Below are positions 33,383 through 41,346 of a stretch of DNA of 41,346 nucleotides, one piece after another. The stretch's first letter is position 1, and each line of letters opens with the position of its first letter. Origin of the DNA: Marinobacter sp. Its GTDB lineage: Bacteria > Pseudomonadota > Gammaproteobacteria > Pseudomonadales > Oleiphilaceae. The stretch covers positions 1 to 41,346 of the forward strand of contig JASBRL010000057.1 in the NCBI GenBank assembly GCA_030149475.1. Direction: 5' to 3'. The translations under genes were made by a program, and so were the position numbers. Below the pieces are notes generated by a model. The model searched no databases. It saw only the letters and a list, made by a program, of their open reading frames with translations, and was not told the DNA's origin.

Positions 33383-34621
33383 TCAGGGCTTGCGGGGGCG
33401 AAAAATGATGTTGTAATTCACCGCATCACGACCTGGGTCGCGAATGCTGATGGCGATATGAACGGGCTTGCCCGGGGGCATCATGGTCAGTGATCTGGCG
33501 TCACCATTGAGGTAGTCGTCGGGTTCGAAAACGCTCTGGGCGACCACGTCGCCGTTGAGATTCGAGAAGGTCAGGCCAATCGCCGGGAAGGGTTGCTCGA
33601 ATTCGGCCTGGTTGACGATTTCCGCATCCACCACCAGGGCGTTACGATCCCCGGGGGCGGTCCGGACAACCAGTTTGCGGCTCTGGATCTGATCAATGGC
33701 GATCAGCGGTTTGAGTTTGCAACCGGCCAGTTGACAGCCTTTCTCATAGAGCGGGCGCAGTTCCGGCACAGCCGACAGGCGGTCAAACTGGAAATAGGTG
33801 ACCTGGGAGATCAGGCCTGCCAGCAGGGCGAGAATAATCACCGACCAGACAATACGCCGAAAGCCACTGCGCTCCTGGCGGTCGACCAGGGCAATGGGCT
33901 CGCGGCCCAGGTCGTCGTAGGGCGTGGCCGGACCGTCGGTGGCCCGCAACCTGGGGTCGGGGTCGAGCGCGGGCCCGGTGCGGGCCGGTGGTTCGTCCCA
34001 TTCGGGCTCCGGGGCCGGAACTGGCCTGGATGTCGGCGGGGGCGCTTGCGGTTTGTGCGGTGCCGGTGACGGCTCCTCCAGTTCAAACGGTACCGGTTCA
34101 TCCGGCATGGCAGGTTCAATGGGCTCTGCTTCAGCCTCAGGGCCGGACCTTGCGGGTTGCGACGAACGGGTGTTGCGGCGTGTTAAAGGCCGGTCGTCCG
34201 CGAGCATGTCTTCCGCCCAGCTCTCGTCGATCTGCTCCCGCAGGTCATCGTCGGGCGTCTCATCAAACGCCGCTGGCTGATGCGTATCGAAGTTGCGGAA
34301 GCTGTCGCTCAGTTCGTCCTCGGAAAAGGCGAGTCGGGTGCCAGCGTAATGTCCTTCCGCCGCGTCAACATCCGGGTCATCCTCGAAAACCAGGTCGTCG
34401 TCGAGGTCATTGGTGCCCGGCGAGGTTGTCGCTGCCGTGCCGGGCGGGCTGTGGACTGGTTGTGCCGTGGTGTTGTCTGTCTGCCGGTGCTCAACGGCGT
34501 TGAACACCTCCATGCAATTGCCGCAACGCACCTTCCCTTTTGCAACGCCAAGTTGTTCATCGGTCACCCGGAAGCGCGTTTCACAATGGGGGCAGCGAGT
34601 CAGCAGCGTGCTATGGGTCAT
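33383..34621 (-). CDS. MJ0042-type zinc-ribbon and DUF3426 membrane protein
   Basis: A 412-residue protein of unknown function. It begins with a zinc ribbon, CPHCETRFRV (C10, C13) and VRCGNCMEVF (C33, C36). A long acidic, Pro-rich linker follows (about 50-230). A single membrane helix (WSVIILALLAGLISQVTYF, about 243-262) leads to a C-terminal DUF3426 domain (about 265-410). The position between prmA and dusB is conserved in pseudomonads. The cytoplasmic zinc ribbon with an outside domain suggests a sensing or assembly role, which is inferred. Confidence 0.88.
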   Translation of the reverse strand: MTHSTLLTRCPHCETRFRVTDEQLGVAKGKVRCGNCMEVFNAVEHRQTDNTTAQPVHSPPGTAATTSPGTNDLDDDLVFEDDPDVDAAEGHYAGTRLAFSEDELSDSFRNFDTHQPAAFDETPDDDLREQIDESWAEDMLADDRPLTRRNTRSSQPARSGPEAEAEPIEPAMPDEPVPFELEEPSPAPHKPQAPPPTSRPVPAPEPEWDEPPARTGPALDPDPRLRATDGPATPYDDLGREPIALVDRQERSGFRRIVWSVIILALLAGLISQVTYFQFDRLSAVPELRPLYEKGCQLAGCKLKPLIAIDQIQSRKLVVRTAPGDRNALVVDAEIVNQAEFEQPFPAIGLTFSNLNGDVVAQSVFEPDDYLNGDARSLTMMPPGKPVHIAISIRDPGRDAVNYNIIFRPRKP

Positions 34622-34707
34622 CCTTCATTCCTGTCATGGGACCAAGCGGGACACCAGGACAGCGGCGCCCTTTCGTGTCAGCAGTTTAGTCGCTCAATAC
34701 CGGTTCG

Positions 34708-35604
34708 TCATCTGTCGCGTCTGCGTCCGGTCAGGCGTACCCATTCGTCACGGACGTCAGGCTCTTCCATGACAAACCAGGGCTCGTAGGCCTCCATGAC
34801 AGTGCGGGCCTGGTGGGCCAGAATGCCCGAAAGCACGATGTCGCCGCCGGAGACGACCTTGCCGGCCAGTCTGGACGCGAGGTTGATCAGAGGCTGGGCG
34901 AGAATATTGGCAAGCATGATGTCCGCCTGGGTGTCGGGCTCCTGCCCGGGCAGGTACAGGTCGAGCTGGGCGTCGGGCACCTCATTACGCCGGGCGTTTT
35001 CGCGACTGGCTTCCAGCGCCTGGGCGTCGGTGTCTACACCGGTGACATGGGTCGCGCCCAGTAGCAGTGCCGCCAGGCCGAGGATGCCGGAGCCGCAGCC
35101 ATAATCGATTACCTGCTTGCCGGCAACGGTGTGGCCATCAAGCCACTCCAGACACAGGGCGGTTGTCGGGTGAGTGCCGGTGCCAAAGGCCAGCCCGGGG
35201 TCCAGCAGCAGGTTGGCCGCGCCGGGATCAGGCGCATCGTGCCAGCTCGGCACGATCCACAGGCGCTCGCCAAACCGCAGAGGGGTAAAGTCGTCCATCC
35301 AGGAGCGAACCCAGTCCTTGTCTTCCACGAGGGTGACGTCGATCTCCGGCAGGGATTGCTGGGTCTGCTGGTGCCAGGCGCTGCGAAGCTCGCCGGTCAG
35401 TTGGTCGATGTCCCGGGTGGAATCAAACAGTCCGGTGACGCTGGTCTGGTGCCACAGTGGCGTGGTGCCAGGATCCGGCTCGTACAGTGGCTGATCCGCC
35501 GCATCTGCCATGGATACCGCATCGGCACCCATCTCCATCAGCAGGTCTTCCAACTGGTCGGCGTTATCAGGGTCAGCCGGAATCTGAAGCTGTATCCACG
35601 GCAT
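34708..35604 (-). CDS. prmA: Ribosomal protein L11 methyltransferase
   Basis: A 298-residue SAM enzyme that trimethylates ribosomal protein L11. The N-terminal substrate-recognition domain (MPWIQLQIPADPDNADQLED) is followed by DPGLAFGTGTHPTTALCLEW and the SAM site VIDYGCGSGILGLAALLLGA, then MLANILAQPLINLA. All match PrmA. It lies three bases after the accC stop and is probably co-transcribed with accBC. Confidence 0.96.
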   Translation of the reverse strand: MPWIQLQIPADPDNADQLEDLLMEMGADAVSMADAADQPLYEPDPGTTPLWHQTSVTGLFDSTRDIDQLTGELRSAWHQQTQQSLPEIDVTLVEDKDWVRSWMDDFTPLRFGERLWIVPSWHDAPDPGAANLLLDPGLAFGTGTHPTTALCLEWLDGHTVAGKQVIDYGCGSGILGLAALLLGATHVTGVDTDAQALEASRENARRNEVPDAQLDLYLPGQEPDTQADIMLANILAQPLINLASRLAGKVVSGGDIVLSGILAHQARTVMEAYEPWFVMEEPDVRDEWVRLTGRRRDR

Positions 35605-35607
35605 TCA

Positions 35608-36954
35608 TTAACTCCGCAAGAGTTTTTCGAGATAATGAATGGTGAACTCAACCTGTTTGAAACCACCGTCCCGGATCAGATCATGATGCAGGGGCTGGTT
35701 GGTCTTGATACCTTCGACGACCAGCTCATCCAGCGCATTCTTCATTCTCCGGCGGGCAATCTCACGGTCATCTCCCCAGGTGATCAGCTTGCCGATCAGG
35801 GAGTCGTAATAGGGCGGTACGGTGTAGCCGTTGTACAGGTGTGAGTCCACCCGGACACCGTTGCCGCCAGGCGCATGGAAGTGTTTGACCTTGCCCGGGC
35901 TCGGGGCAAAGGTTTTCGGATCTTCCGCGTTGATCCGGCATTCCATGGCATGACCGGAGATGGTGATATCACTCTGGGCATACAGCAGCGGCATGCCGCT
36001 GGCAATGCGCAGTTGCTCACGGACGATGTCCACGCCGGTCACCATCTCTGACACCGGGTGCTCTACCTGAACCCGCGTGTTCATTTCAATGAAATAGAAC
36101 TGCCCGTCCTGATACAGAAATTCGAATGTGCCGGCGCCCACATAGCCGATTTCCTTGCAGGCGTCGACGCATGCCTTGAGCGTTTGCTCACGAGCATCCG
36201 GGTCGATGTTGGGTGCCGGGGCCTCTTCAAGCACCTTCTGGTGGCGACGCTGCATGGAACAGTCACGATCCCCCAGGTGAATCACGTTGCCGTGGGTATC
36301 GGCCAGAACCTGAACTTCCACGTGCCGTGGTCGTTCCAGGTATTTTTCCAGATAAACGGTTTCGTCACCGAAGGCATTGCTCGCTTCGGTCTGGGTAATC
36401 TGAATACTCTTGAGCAGGGCGGCTTCGGAATGTACAACCTGCATGCCCCGACCACCGCCGCCAGACGCCGCCTTGATGATCACCGGGTAGCCGATCTTGC
36501 GTGCGATCTCCAATGTTCGCTGGTCATTGTCATCGATGGGTCCGTCGGAACCCGGCACGGTGGGCACGCCAGCCTTGATCATCGAATTGATGGCGGCCAC
36601 CTTGTTACCCATCAGGCGAATGACGTTGGCTGAGGGGCCAATGAAGCGGAACCCGCTCTTCTCGACCTGCTCGGCAAAGTCTGCGTTTTCTGCCAGGAAG
36701 CCGTAGCCGGGATGAATGGCGACCGAATCGGTGACCTCCGCGGCGCTGATGATCGCCGGGACATTCAGGTAGCTGTTGGTGGCACTGTTCGGTCCGATAC
36801 AGACCGATTCATCGGCCAGCCGGACGTGCATCAGTTCGCGATCAACCTGCGAATGGACGGCGACGGTTCGAATGCCGAGCTCCTTGCAGGCGCGCAGTAT
36901 CCGAAGCGCAATTTCGCCGCGGTTTGCAATCAGCACTTTCTCAATCATGGCCAT
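35608..36954 (-). CDS. accC: Acetyl-CoA carboxylase, biotin carboxylase subunit
   Basis: A 448-residue ATP-grasp enzyme that carboxylates the biotin on AccB, the first committed step of fatty acid synthesis. It shows [36 protein letters not shown] (glycine-rich ATP loop) and [18 protein letters not shown]. Two ATGs are possible; the first (36954) has AGG seven bases upstream, the second (36948) gives the common MIEKVL start. It follows accB after 15 bases. Confidence 0.97.
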   Translation of the reverse strand: MAMIEKVLIANRGEIALRILRACKELGIRTVAVHSQVDRELMHVRLADESVCIGPNSATNSYLNVPAIISAAEVTDSVAIHPGYGFLAENADFAEQVEKSGFRFIGPSANVIRLMGNKVAAINSMIKAGVPTVPGSDGPIDDNDQRTLEIARKIGYPVIIKAASGGGGRGMQVVHSEAALLKSIQITQTEASNAFGDETVYLEKYLERPRHVEVQVLADTHGNVIHLGDRDCSMQRRHQKVLEEAPAPNIDPDAREQTLKACVDACKEIGYVGAGTFEFLYQDGQFYFIEMNTRVQVEHPVSEMVTGVDIVREQLRIASGMPLLYAQSDITISGHAMECRINAEDPKTFAPSPGKVKHFHAPGGNGVRVDSHLYNGYTVPPYYDSLIGKLITWGDDREIARRRMKNALDELVVEGIKTNQPLHHDLIRDGGFKQVEFTIHYLEKLLRS

Positions 36955-36969
36955 GGGTCGCCTACGCTA

Positions 36970-37449
36970 TCAGGTTATGATGTACAGGGGCTGGTCGAAC
37001 TCGACCGGCTGGCCGTTCTCTACCAGAATTTCGGAGATGGTACCGCTCGCGTCGGCCTCAATCTGATTCATCATCTTCATCGCTTCGACGATGCAGATGA
37101 CATCGCCGGCCTTGACGCTCTGGCCCACGCCGACAAAGGCCTTGGCCGTCGGCGACGGCGCCTCGTAGAAGGTGCCCACCATGGGTGATTTCACCACATG
37201 GCCGCGGGAAGCCGGGTCGGCGGGTGTTGCGTCTGCAGCGTCGCTGGCCGGTGCAGAGGCTGGCGCTGGCGCGGGAGCTGGTGAGGGTGACATATGCTGG
37301 GGCTGGGCGTAATGCATCATCATGCCGCCGGACGGTTGTTCCCGACGGCGGGAAATTCTGACGGAGTCATCCCCCTCCCGGATTTCCAGCTCCTCAACGT
37401 CTGATTCGTCAATCAGCTCAATCAGCTTTTTGATCTTGCGAATATCCAT
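36970..37449 (-). CDS. accB: Acetyl-CoA carboxylase, biotin carboxyl carrier protein
   Basis: A 159-residue carrier whose biotin shuttles CO2 between the carboxylase and transferase parts of acetyl-CoA carboxylase. The N-terminus [20 protein letters not shown] is typical. An Ala/Pro-rich hinge (about 55-80) leads to the biotinyl domain, with the modified Lys K125 in [10 protein letters not shown]. It lies between aroQ and accC. Confidence 0.97.
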   Translation of the reverse strand: MDIRKIKKLIELIDESDVEELEIREGDDSVRISRRREQPSGGMMMHYAQPQHMSPSPAPAPAPASAPASDAADATPADPASRGHVVKSPMVGTFYEAPSPTAKAFVGVGQSVKAGDVICIVEAMKMMNQIEADASGTISEILVENGQPVEFDQPLYIIT

Positions 37450-37472
37450 AGGTCAGTCCCGTTAGTCTGTGT

Positions 37473-37910
37473 TCAGTGGATTCGGGTCAAAGCTGCCTGC
37501 AGTGCCAGGTCGTAACCGGTGCTGCCCAGGCCGCTGATAACGCCTTGGGCGATATCGGAAAAATACGAATGATGCCGGAACGATTCCCGGGCGAATACGT
37601 TGGAAAGATGGATCTCGATAAACGGAATGCCCGACGCCAGCAGCGCATCACGCAGCGCAATGCTGGTGTGGGTGAATGCCGCCGGGTTGATCAGGATAAA
37701 GTCCACCTGCTCTGCCCGGGCGTCGTGGATACGCTCAATCAGTTCGTATTCTGCGTTGGATTGCAGATGGAGCAGGTGATGACCCTGGCTGGCCGCCTGC
37801 TGGAGCAGCCGGTCGTTGATGTCGGCCAGGGTTTCATGGCCGTAGACCTCGGGCTCCCTGACGCCGAGAAGATTCAGGTTGGGGCCATGAAGGACCAGGA
37901 TCGTGGCCAT
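37473..37910 (-). CDS. aroQ: Type II 3-dehydroquinate dehydratase
   Basis: A 145-residue shikimate-pathway enzyme that dehydrates 3-dehydroquinate to 3-dehydroshikimate. It has [19 protein letters not shown] with the active Arg18 and Tyr23, [17 protein letters not shown] and [19 protein letters not shown] with the catalytic His. Length is normal. It starts the leftward aroQ-accB-accC-prmA group, with accB 23 bases downstream. Confidence 0.97.
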   Translation of the reverse strand: MATILVLHGPNLNLLGVREPEVYGHETLADINDRLLQQAASQGHHLLHLQSNAEYELIERIHDARAEQVDFILINPAAFTHTSIALRDALLASGIPFIEIHLSNVFARESFRHHSYFSDIAQGVISGLGSTGYDLALQAALTRIH

Positions 37911-38035
37911 GGGTTACTTGCGCCTTTCTTGTGTTTAGAACAGGATCGCCGAAATTAACGACATTTTCCAGTCATCGTGCGGGTAACCGGGTTGCGATTC
38001 AATACTTTTTAACAATCGGCGCCGGTTCCGCGTGC

Positions 38036-38055
38036 ACTGACGATGTATTGTCAGT
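38036..38055. promoter_or_regulatory. Palindrome in the aroQ upstream region
   Basis: ACTGAC (38036-38041) and GTCAGT (38050-38055) form a perfect six-base inverted repeat with an eight-base centre, about 125 bases upstream of aroQ and 97 bases after the convergent-side stop of the diguanylate cyclase gene. It could be an operator for the aroQ-acc operon. Nothing else supports this. Confidence 0.25.
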
Positions 38056-38151
38056 AAGCATAGCAGTTGAGTCCATAAGACGTTGGTTTCATAGTGCGGG
38101 GCCGGAGCGGGAAGGCCAGCGCCGGTGGTCTGGCGGGATCAGTCGGTGACG

Positions 38152-39765
38152 TCAGTTGTCGCTGGCCAGGACGCAGTTGCGTCCCTGTGCCTTGGCCTGA
38201 TAAAGCGCACGGTCGGCCCGTTCGCAAAGCGACTGGGAAGACTCGCCTTTCCAACTGGCGATGCCGCCGCTGAAGGTGACGCTGAATTCCCGATCCCCCG
38301 CCGGCTGCTGGAGTTCCTGGAAACGTTCGCGGATTTCATTGAGTACAGCCCGGGCGTCACTTTCCCGGGTATCCGGCAGGATGATGGCAAATTCTTCGCC
38401 ACCATAGCGGCCAACGTGGTCGGATTTTCGCAGACGCTGCTTGAGAAACATCGACAGGCTGCGCAGAACCCGGTCGCCAATGGGATGGCCGAAGGTATCG
38501 TTCACTTTTTTGAAGTAGTCGATGTCGAGCATGGCAAAGCACAACTCGTGGTTTCTCTGACGCGCCTTGACAATTTCCTGGTCCAGCAGATACAGCGTGT
38601 GAGTGTGGTTGTACAGGCCGGTGAGGCTGTCGCGAATCATCAGCGCCAACAGAGATCGTGCCCGCCGTCCGCGGTTATGAATGGTGCCGATCAGATGCTT
38701 CGGATCGATGGGTTTGGTCAGAAAGTCGTCGCCGCCGAGGCTCATGGCATGAAGTTGCTTGCCCACGTCGTCTTCGGCTGACAGGTAAATGATGGGGACG
38801 CTGTGGTAGCGGTCCTGCTGGCGAATCACCCGCGCAATTTCCATTCCTGTGCAGCCCGGCATGTACATGTCGAGGATGATGATTTCCGGTGCAAAAGCAT
38901 CCAGTGCCTTGATGATCTGCATGGGGTCCGTGATGACGTGAGCGATCAGGCCGGCTTTTTTCAGTACGGTTTCCATGAACTTGGCCTGGGCCCGGGAATC
39001 GTCCAGTACCAGCACCCGATAGGGCTCTACATTATTGCCGTGCGTGTAGGTCTCGATTTTTTCGATAAGTTGGCCCGGGTCCACCGCCGGATAGAAAAAT
39101 TCTTCGCCACCACAGCGTGAAGCACGCAGCCGGGTTTCGATGGTCCCGTCCTCGTCGCTCATGAAGACCACGGGAATAGGCGTATCATGACGGGTCTGGA
39201 GCCGCTCCACGGTGGCGATGCCTTCATGGGTGTCACCGCCGAAGTTGACATCCATCAGGATCGTTTCCGGCTTGTGCAGCGAGCAGGCGTCGGTCAGGGC
39301 TTCAGCGCTGCCGAAGGCGGATGCCCGGAAGCCGAAAAATTCCAGTTGCTTGATCAGGCGGGCAGCTATCTCGGCGTTGCTCAGGGCAATGTAAACGGGT
39401 GTCCGCCGGAAAGTGCTGGGTGCATCGTCGCAGGCCTGGTCGGTCCGGCGCAGTATACTGTGTCCCAGATTGTCGATGGCCTGTTGCAGGGTTTCCCTGT
39501 GCCGGGCCGAGAGCGGTTCGCCGGGGGGGCAGTCGTTCAGGGCATCGAGTAGCGCCTGCCCGGCACTGGCGTGCCTGTCCATCTCGAAGCGCTGGGCGTA
39601 GCGGACCAGTTTTTGCGTGGCGTTGACGAGGTCGTCCCGGAATGAAGCTGCCGCTGCGGGCTGTTCACCCAGCCTCTGCCAGATGTCCAGCACCACCCGG
39701 GCCTGCGTTGTTACCCGCCGGGCGAAATGCTGCCTGAGCTTGTCTTTCTGGTTTTCATCGTTCAT
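38152..39765 (-). CDS. Diguanylate cyclase with two receiver domains (REC-REC-GGDEF)
   Basis: A 537-residue cytoplasmic signalling protein that should make cyclic di-GMP. Residues about 10-110 are a helical region resembling a degenerate Hpt domain. REC1 (about 122-240) keeps D172 but lacks the acidic pair and has Tyr in place of the Lys (FFYPAVDP), so it is probably not phosphorylated normally. REC2 (about 249-365) is intact: D255/D256, phospho-acceptor D299 (ILDMYMPG) and K351 (LTKPIDP). The GGDEF domain (about 375-535) has the active GGEEF at 455-459 and an inhibitory RxxD site (RKSD, 446-449) five residues before it. No sensor kinase gene is adjacent. Confidence 0.92.
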   Translation of the reverse strand: MNDENQKDKLRQHFARRVTTQARVVLDIWQRLGEQPAAAASFRDDLVNATQKLVRYAQRFEMDRHASAGQALLDALNDCPPGEPLSARHRETLQQAIDNLGHSILRRTDQACDDAPSTFRRTPVYIALSNAEIAARLIKQLEFFGFRASAFGSAEALTDACSLHKPETILMDVNFGGDTHEGIATVERLQTRHDTPIPVVFMSDEDGTIETRLRASRCGGEEFFYPAVDPGQLIEKIETYTHGNNVEPYRVLVLDDSRAQAKFMETVLKKAGLIAHVITDPMQIIKALDAFAPEIIILDMYMPGCTGMEIARVIRQQDRYHSVPIIYLSAEDDVGKQLHAMSLGGDDFLTKPIDPKHLIGTIHNRGRRARSLLALMIRDSLTGLYNHTHTLYLLDQEIVKARQRNHELCFAMLDIDYFKKVNDTFGHPIGDRVLRSLSMFLKQRLRKSDHVGRYGGEEFAIILPDTRESDARAVLNEIRERFQELQQPAGDREFSVTFSGGIASWKGESSQSLCERADRALYQAKAQGRNCVLASDN

Positions 39766-40354
39766 GGGGGTAGGGCTGCTCTTTTGTGGTGTTTCTGGTG
39801 CCCGTCGCCCGGGCCGCCAGCGTTCACTCGACTATATCCGGGGCCCCGGCTCAGTGCAGGTTCAGCGATCCCCGGAATTCACCTTACCGCACACGACCGT
39901 CTCTGCAGAGTCTATAGTGTTTACTGTTGTCGGCGTAGATGACGCTGTGTAAATGTTTGTCAACTCTGCTCCCCGGGCGGGGCCGGAATGCAATGCGCAT
40001 GCTGACCACAATCGCGGAGCGGTGTGATGCGGTTATGGTCAGCCGCCAGACTGATCGCAGTGATACGTGTAGTGCGGTTGGTCAACGGCTTCGACCGGTT
40101 CCGCCATCATATCCCGACTCAATTCGAGGGGCATGCACGGGATGCTGTGACTGCGGCCGGGTTATCATTTTCCAGCGCTTTATTGGACAGTTGACGCGAT
40201 CACCATGATCGCTGAAGACCGTCGAGCGTCTGGCCATCTTTGCATTGATTGCACCCCGGGCCGGAATCCTTCATGGTAACGAGGCCGGCCCGTGGGGGTA
40301 GACGGCCGGATCTATGCAACAGCACTTCTCACAGTACTTCAGGAAGACCAGATT
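39766..40354. other. Gene-free interval between the diguanylate cyclase and DUF2333 genes
   Basis: About 590 bases without a frame I can support. One rightward frame of 89 codons (39939-40208) is Cys- and Arg-rich, has no ribosome-binding site and resembles nothing I know. The interval must hold the leftward cyclase promoter and the rightward DUF2333 promoter. A GGGCCGG/CCGGCCC inverted repeat (40258-40291) lies about 65 bases before the DUF2333 start. Confidence 0.5.
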
Positions 40355-41346
40355 ATGATGAGTCGTTTTAAAAACTATTTCCGCGACCGCACGGATGATG
40401 TCCGGGATTTCACCGGTGGCAGCAGATTGGGCAAGGTCATCGCGTTTCTGGTGGTCCTGTATCTGATTGTCACCACGATTCTCGGTATTTACTGGAGCAG
40501 CGAACCCGCTGTGTTCTCGGTGCGGGATCACACCCGGCAACTGGCTCAGCAGATGGGGCGCGAGCCGGTCACCGGGTTTGCGACCACCGCGACGACCATC
40601 AAGCTGGCCGAAACTCTGCTCGATAAGCCCGGCGGCTTTATCTCCAATGATATTTTCCCGCCGGGCCTGTGGATGGATAACATGCCGTCGTGGGAATACG
40701 GTGTACTGGTCCAGTTGCGCGACATCACCCGCGCCCTGCGGCAGACCATCAGCCGTTCCCAGAGTCAGTCTGGGGAGGATGTCGATCTGACCGTGGCCGA
40801 ACCCCAGTTCAATTTTAACAACGACAGTTGGGCGATCCCCTCCTCGGAGGCGGAATATCGCCGTGGTATCACCGCCCTTAAACGCTACCTGGACCGTCTC
40901 TCCCGGAATGACAAGCCGGACGCCGAGTTTTTTGCCCGGGCCGACAACCTGAACAGCTGGCTTGCGGATCTGGAAACCAGACTTGGCAGCCTCTCCCGCT
41001 CCCTGGGTGAGAGTGTGGGTAAAGCATCGGTCAGTGATTCCCTGACGGATGTAAACAATGCTAACCCGCTGGATGAGAAGACCACGGCCCAGGCAGCGGA
41101 AGTGAAGACAGACTGGACCCAGCTGGACAACGTGTTTTACGAGGCCCGAGGCACCGGTTGGGCATTGCTGCACCTGTTCCGGGCCATCGAAATCGATTTC
41201 CGGGACGTGCTGGTCAAGAAAAACGCCCTCGCCAGCGTGCGGCAGGTGATCATCGAGTTGCAGGGCACCCAGGGCGAGATGTGGAGCCCGATCATCCTCA
41301 ATGGCAGCGGCTTCGGTCTGCTGGCCAACCATTCGCTGACCATGGC
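40355..41346 (+). CDS. DUF2333 family membrane-anchored protein (C-terminus cut by window edge)
   Basis: The first 330 codons of a protein of the DUF2333 family, whose members are about 350 residues long, so little is missing. One membrane helix lies near residues 27-47 (GKVIAFLVVLYLIVTTILGI). The large rest, beginning EPAVFSVRDHTRQLAQQMG, should face the periplasm and is mostly helical (RGITALKRYLDRLSRN, DNLNSWLADLETRLGSLS). The ATG at 40355 has AGGA about 10 bases upstream; a second ATG follows at once. Function is unknown in the family. Confidence 0.85.
   Translation, partial: MMSRFKNYFRDRTDDVRDFTGGSRLGKVIAFLVVLYLIVTTILGIYWSSEPAVFSVRDHTRQLAQQMGREPVTGFATTATTIKLAETLLDKPGGFISNDIFPPGLWMDNMPSWEYGVLVQLRDITRALRQTISRSQSQSGEDVDLTVAEPQFNFNNDSWAIPSSEAEYRRGITALKRYLDRLSRNDKPDAEFFARADNLNSWLADLETRLGSLSRSLGESVGKASVSDSLTDVNNANPLDEKTTAQAAEVKTDWTQLDNVFYEARGTGWALLHLFRAIEIDFRDVLVKKNALASVRQVIIELQGTQGEMWSPIILNGSGFGLLANHSLTM

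Noticed and set aside
39939..40208. An 89-codon rightward frame in the gap before the DUF2333 gene
   Set aside because: No ribosome-binding site, odd composition and no family resemblance.
1..41346. CRISPR arrays, insertion sequences, prophage and tRNA or rRNA genes
   Set aside because: I saw no regularly spaced repeats, transposase or integrase frames, or tRNA/rRNA-like sequence on either strand. Reading by eye could still miss a small RNA gene.

Overview
The window is a chromosomal segment (high G+C, about 60 percent by eye) from a Gammaproteobacterium. The run aroQ-accB-accC-prmA-(DUF3426)-dusB-fis-purH-purD is the order known from Pseudomonas and its marine relatives. With a DctPQM TRAP transporter, a SulP anion transporter, a 531-residue pseudomonad-type isocitrate lyase and a DUF2333 gene, it suggests a marine, Marinobacter-like organism. 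The genus is inferred. I see no rRNA, tRNA, CRISPR array, insertion sequence or prophage.

Layout. 1-5.1 kb: cyclopropane fatty acid synthase (cut by the left edge), a PaaI-like thioesterase and a dctM-dctQ-dctP TRAP operon. 5.5-7.8 kb: small rightward genes for an RDD membrane protein, a MliC-META lipoprotein, a VOC protein and a yeast-type cytosine deaminase. 7.8-14.6 kb: a fructose PTS regulon, fruB-fruK-fruA leftward and fruR rightward, with Cra-like operator palindromes between them. 14.6-18.0 kb: divergent DJ-1/PfpI and WrbA genes, a histone-deacetylase-like amidohydrolase and a DCC protein. 18.0-22.3 kb: aceA, then an Atm1-type ABC exporter and an acyl-CoA thioesterase on the other strand.

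22.6-26.3 kb is the most unusual part. A CadR/PbrR-like MerR regulator is followed on the same strand by an EgtB/SenA-like non-haem iron sulfoxide synthase and a free-standing version of the C-terminal methyltransferase domain of the ovothiol enzyme OvoA. Convergent to these is a stand-alone Hen1-like RNA 2'-O-methyltransferase with no Pnkp partner. Next to it are two decayed gene ends, from an alpha/beta hydrolase and a crotonase, probably the remains of a deleted operon. The synthase start region carries a perfect 27-bp tandem duplication that copies its ribosome-binding site and start codon in frame.

26.3-38 kb: a SulP transporter with a tandem universal stress protein, then the leftward housekeeping block for purine synthesis (purH, purD), Fis and DusB, ribosomal protein L11 methylation (prmA), fatty-acid initiation (accB, accC) and the shikimate pathway (aroQ). 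38.1-41.3 kb: a diguanylate cyclase with two receiver domains, a gene-free gap of about 590 bases and a DUF2333 gene cut by the right edge.
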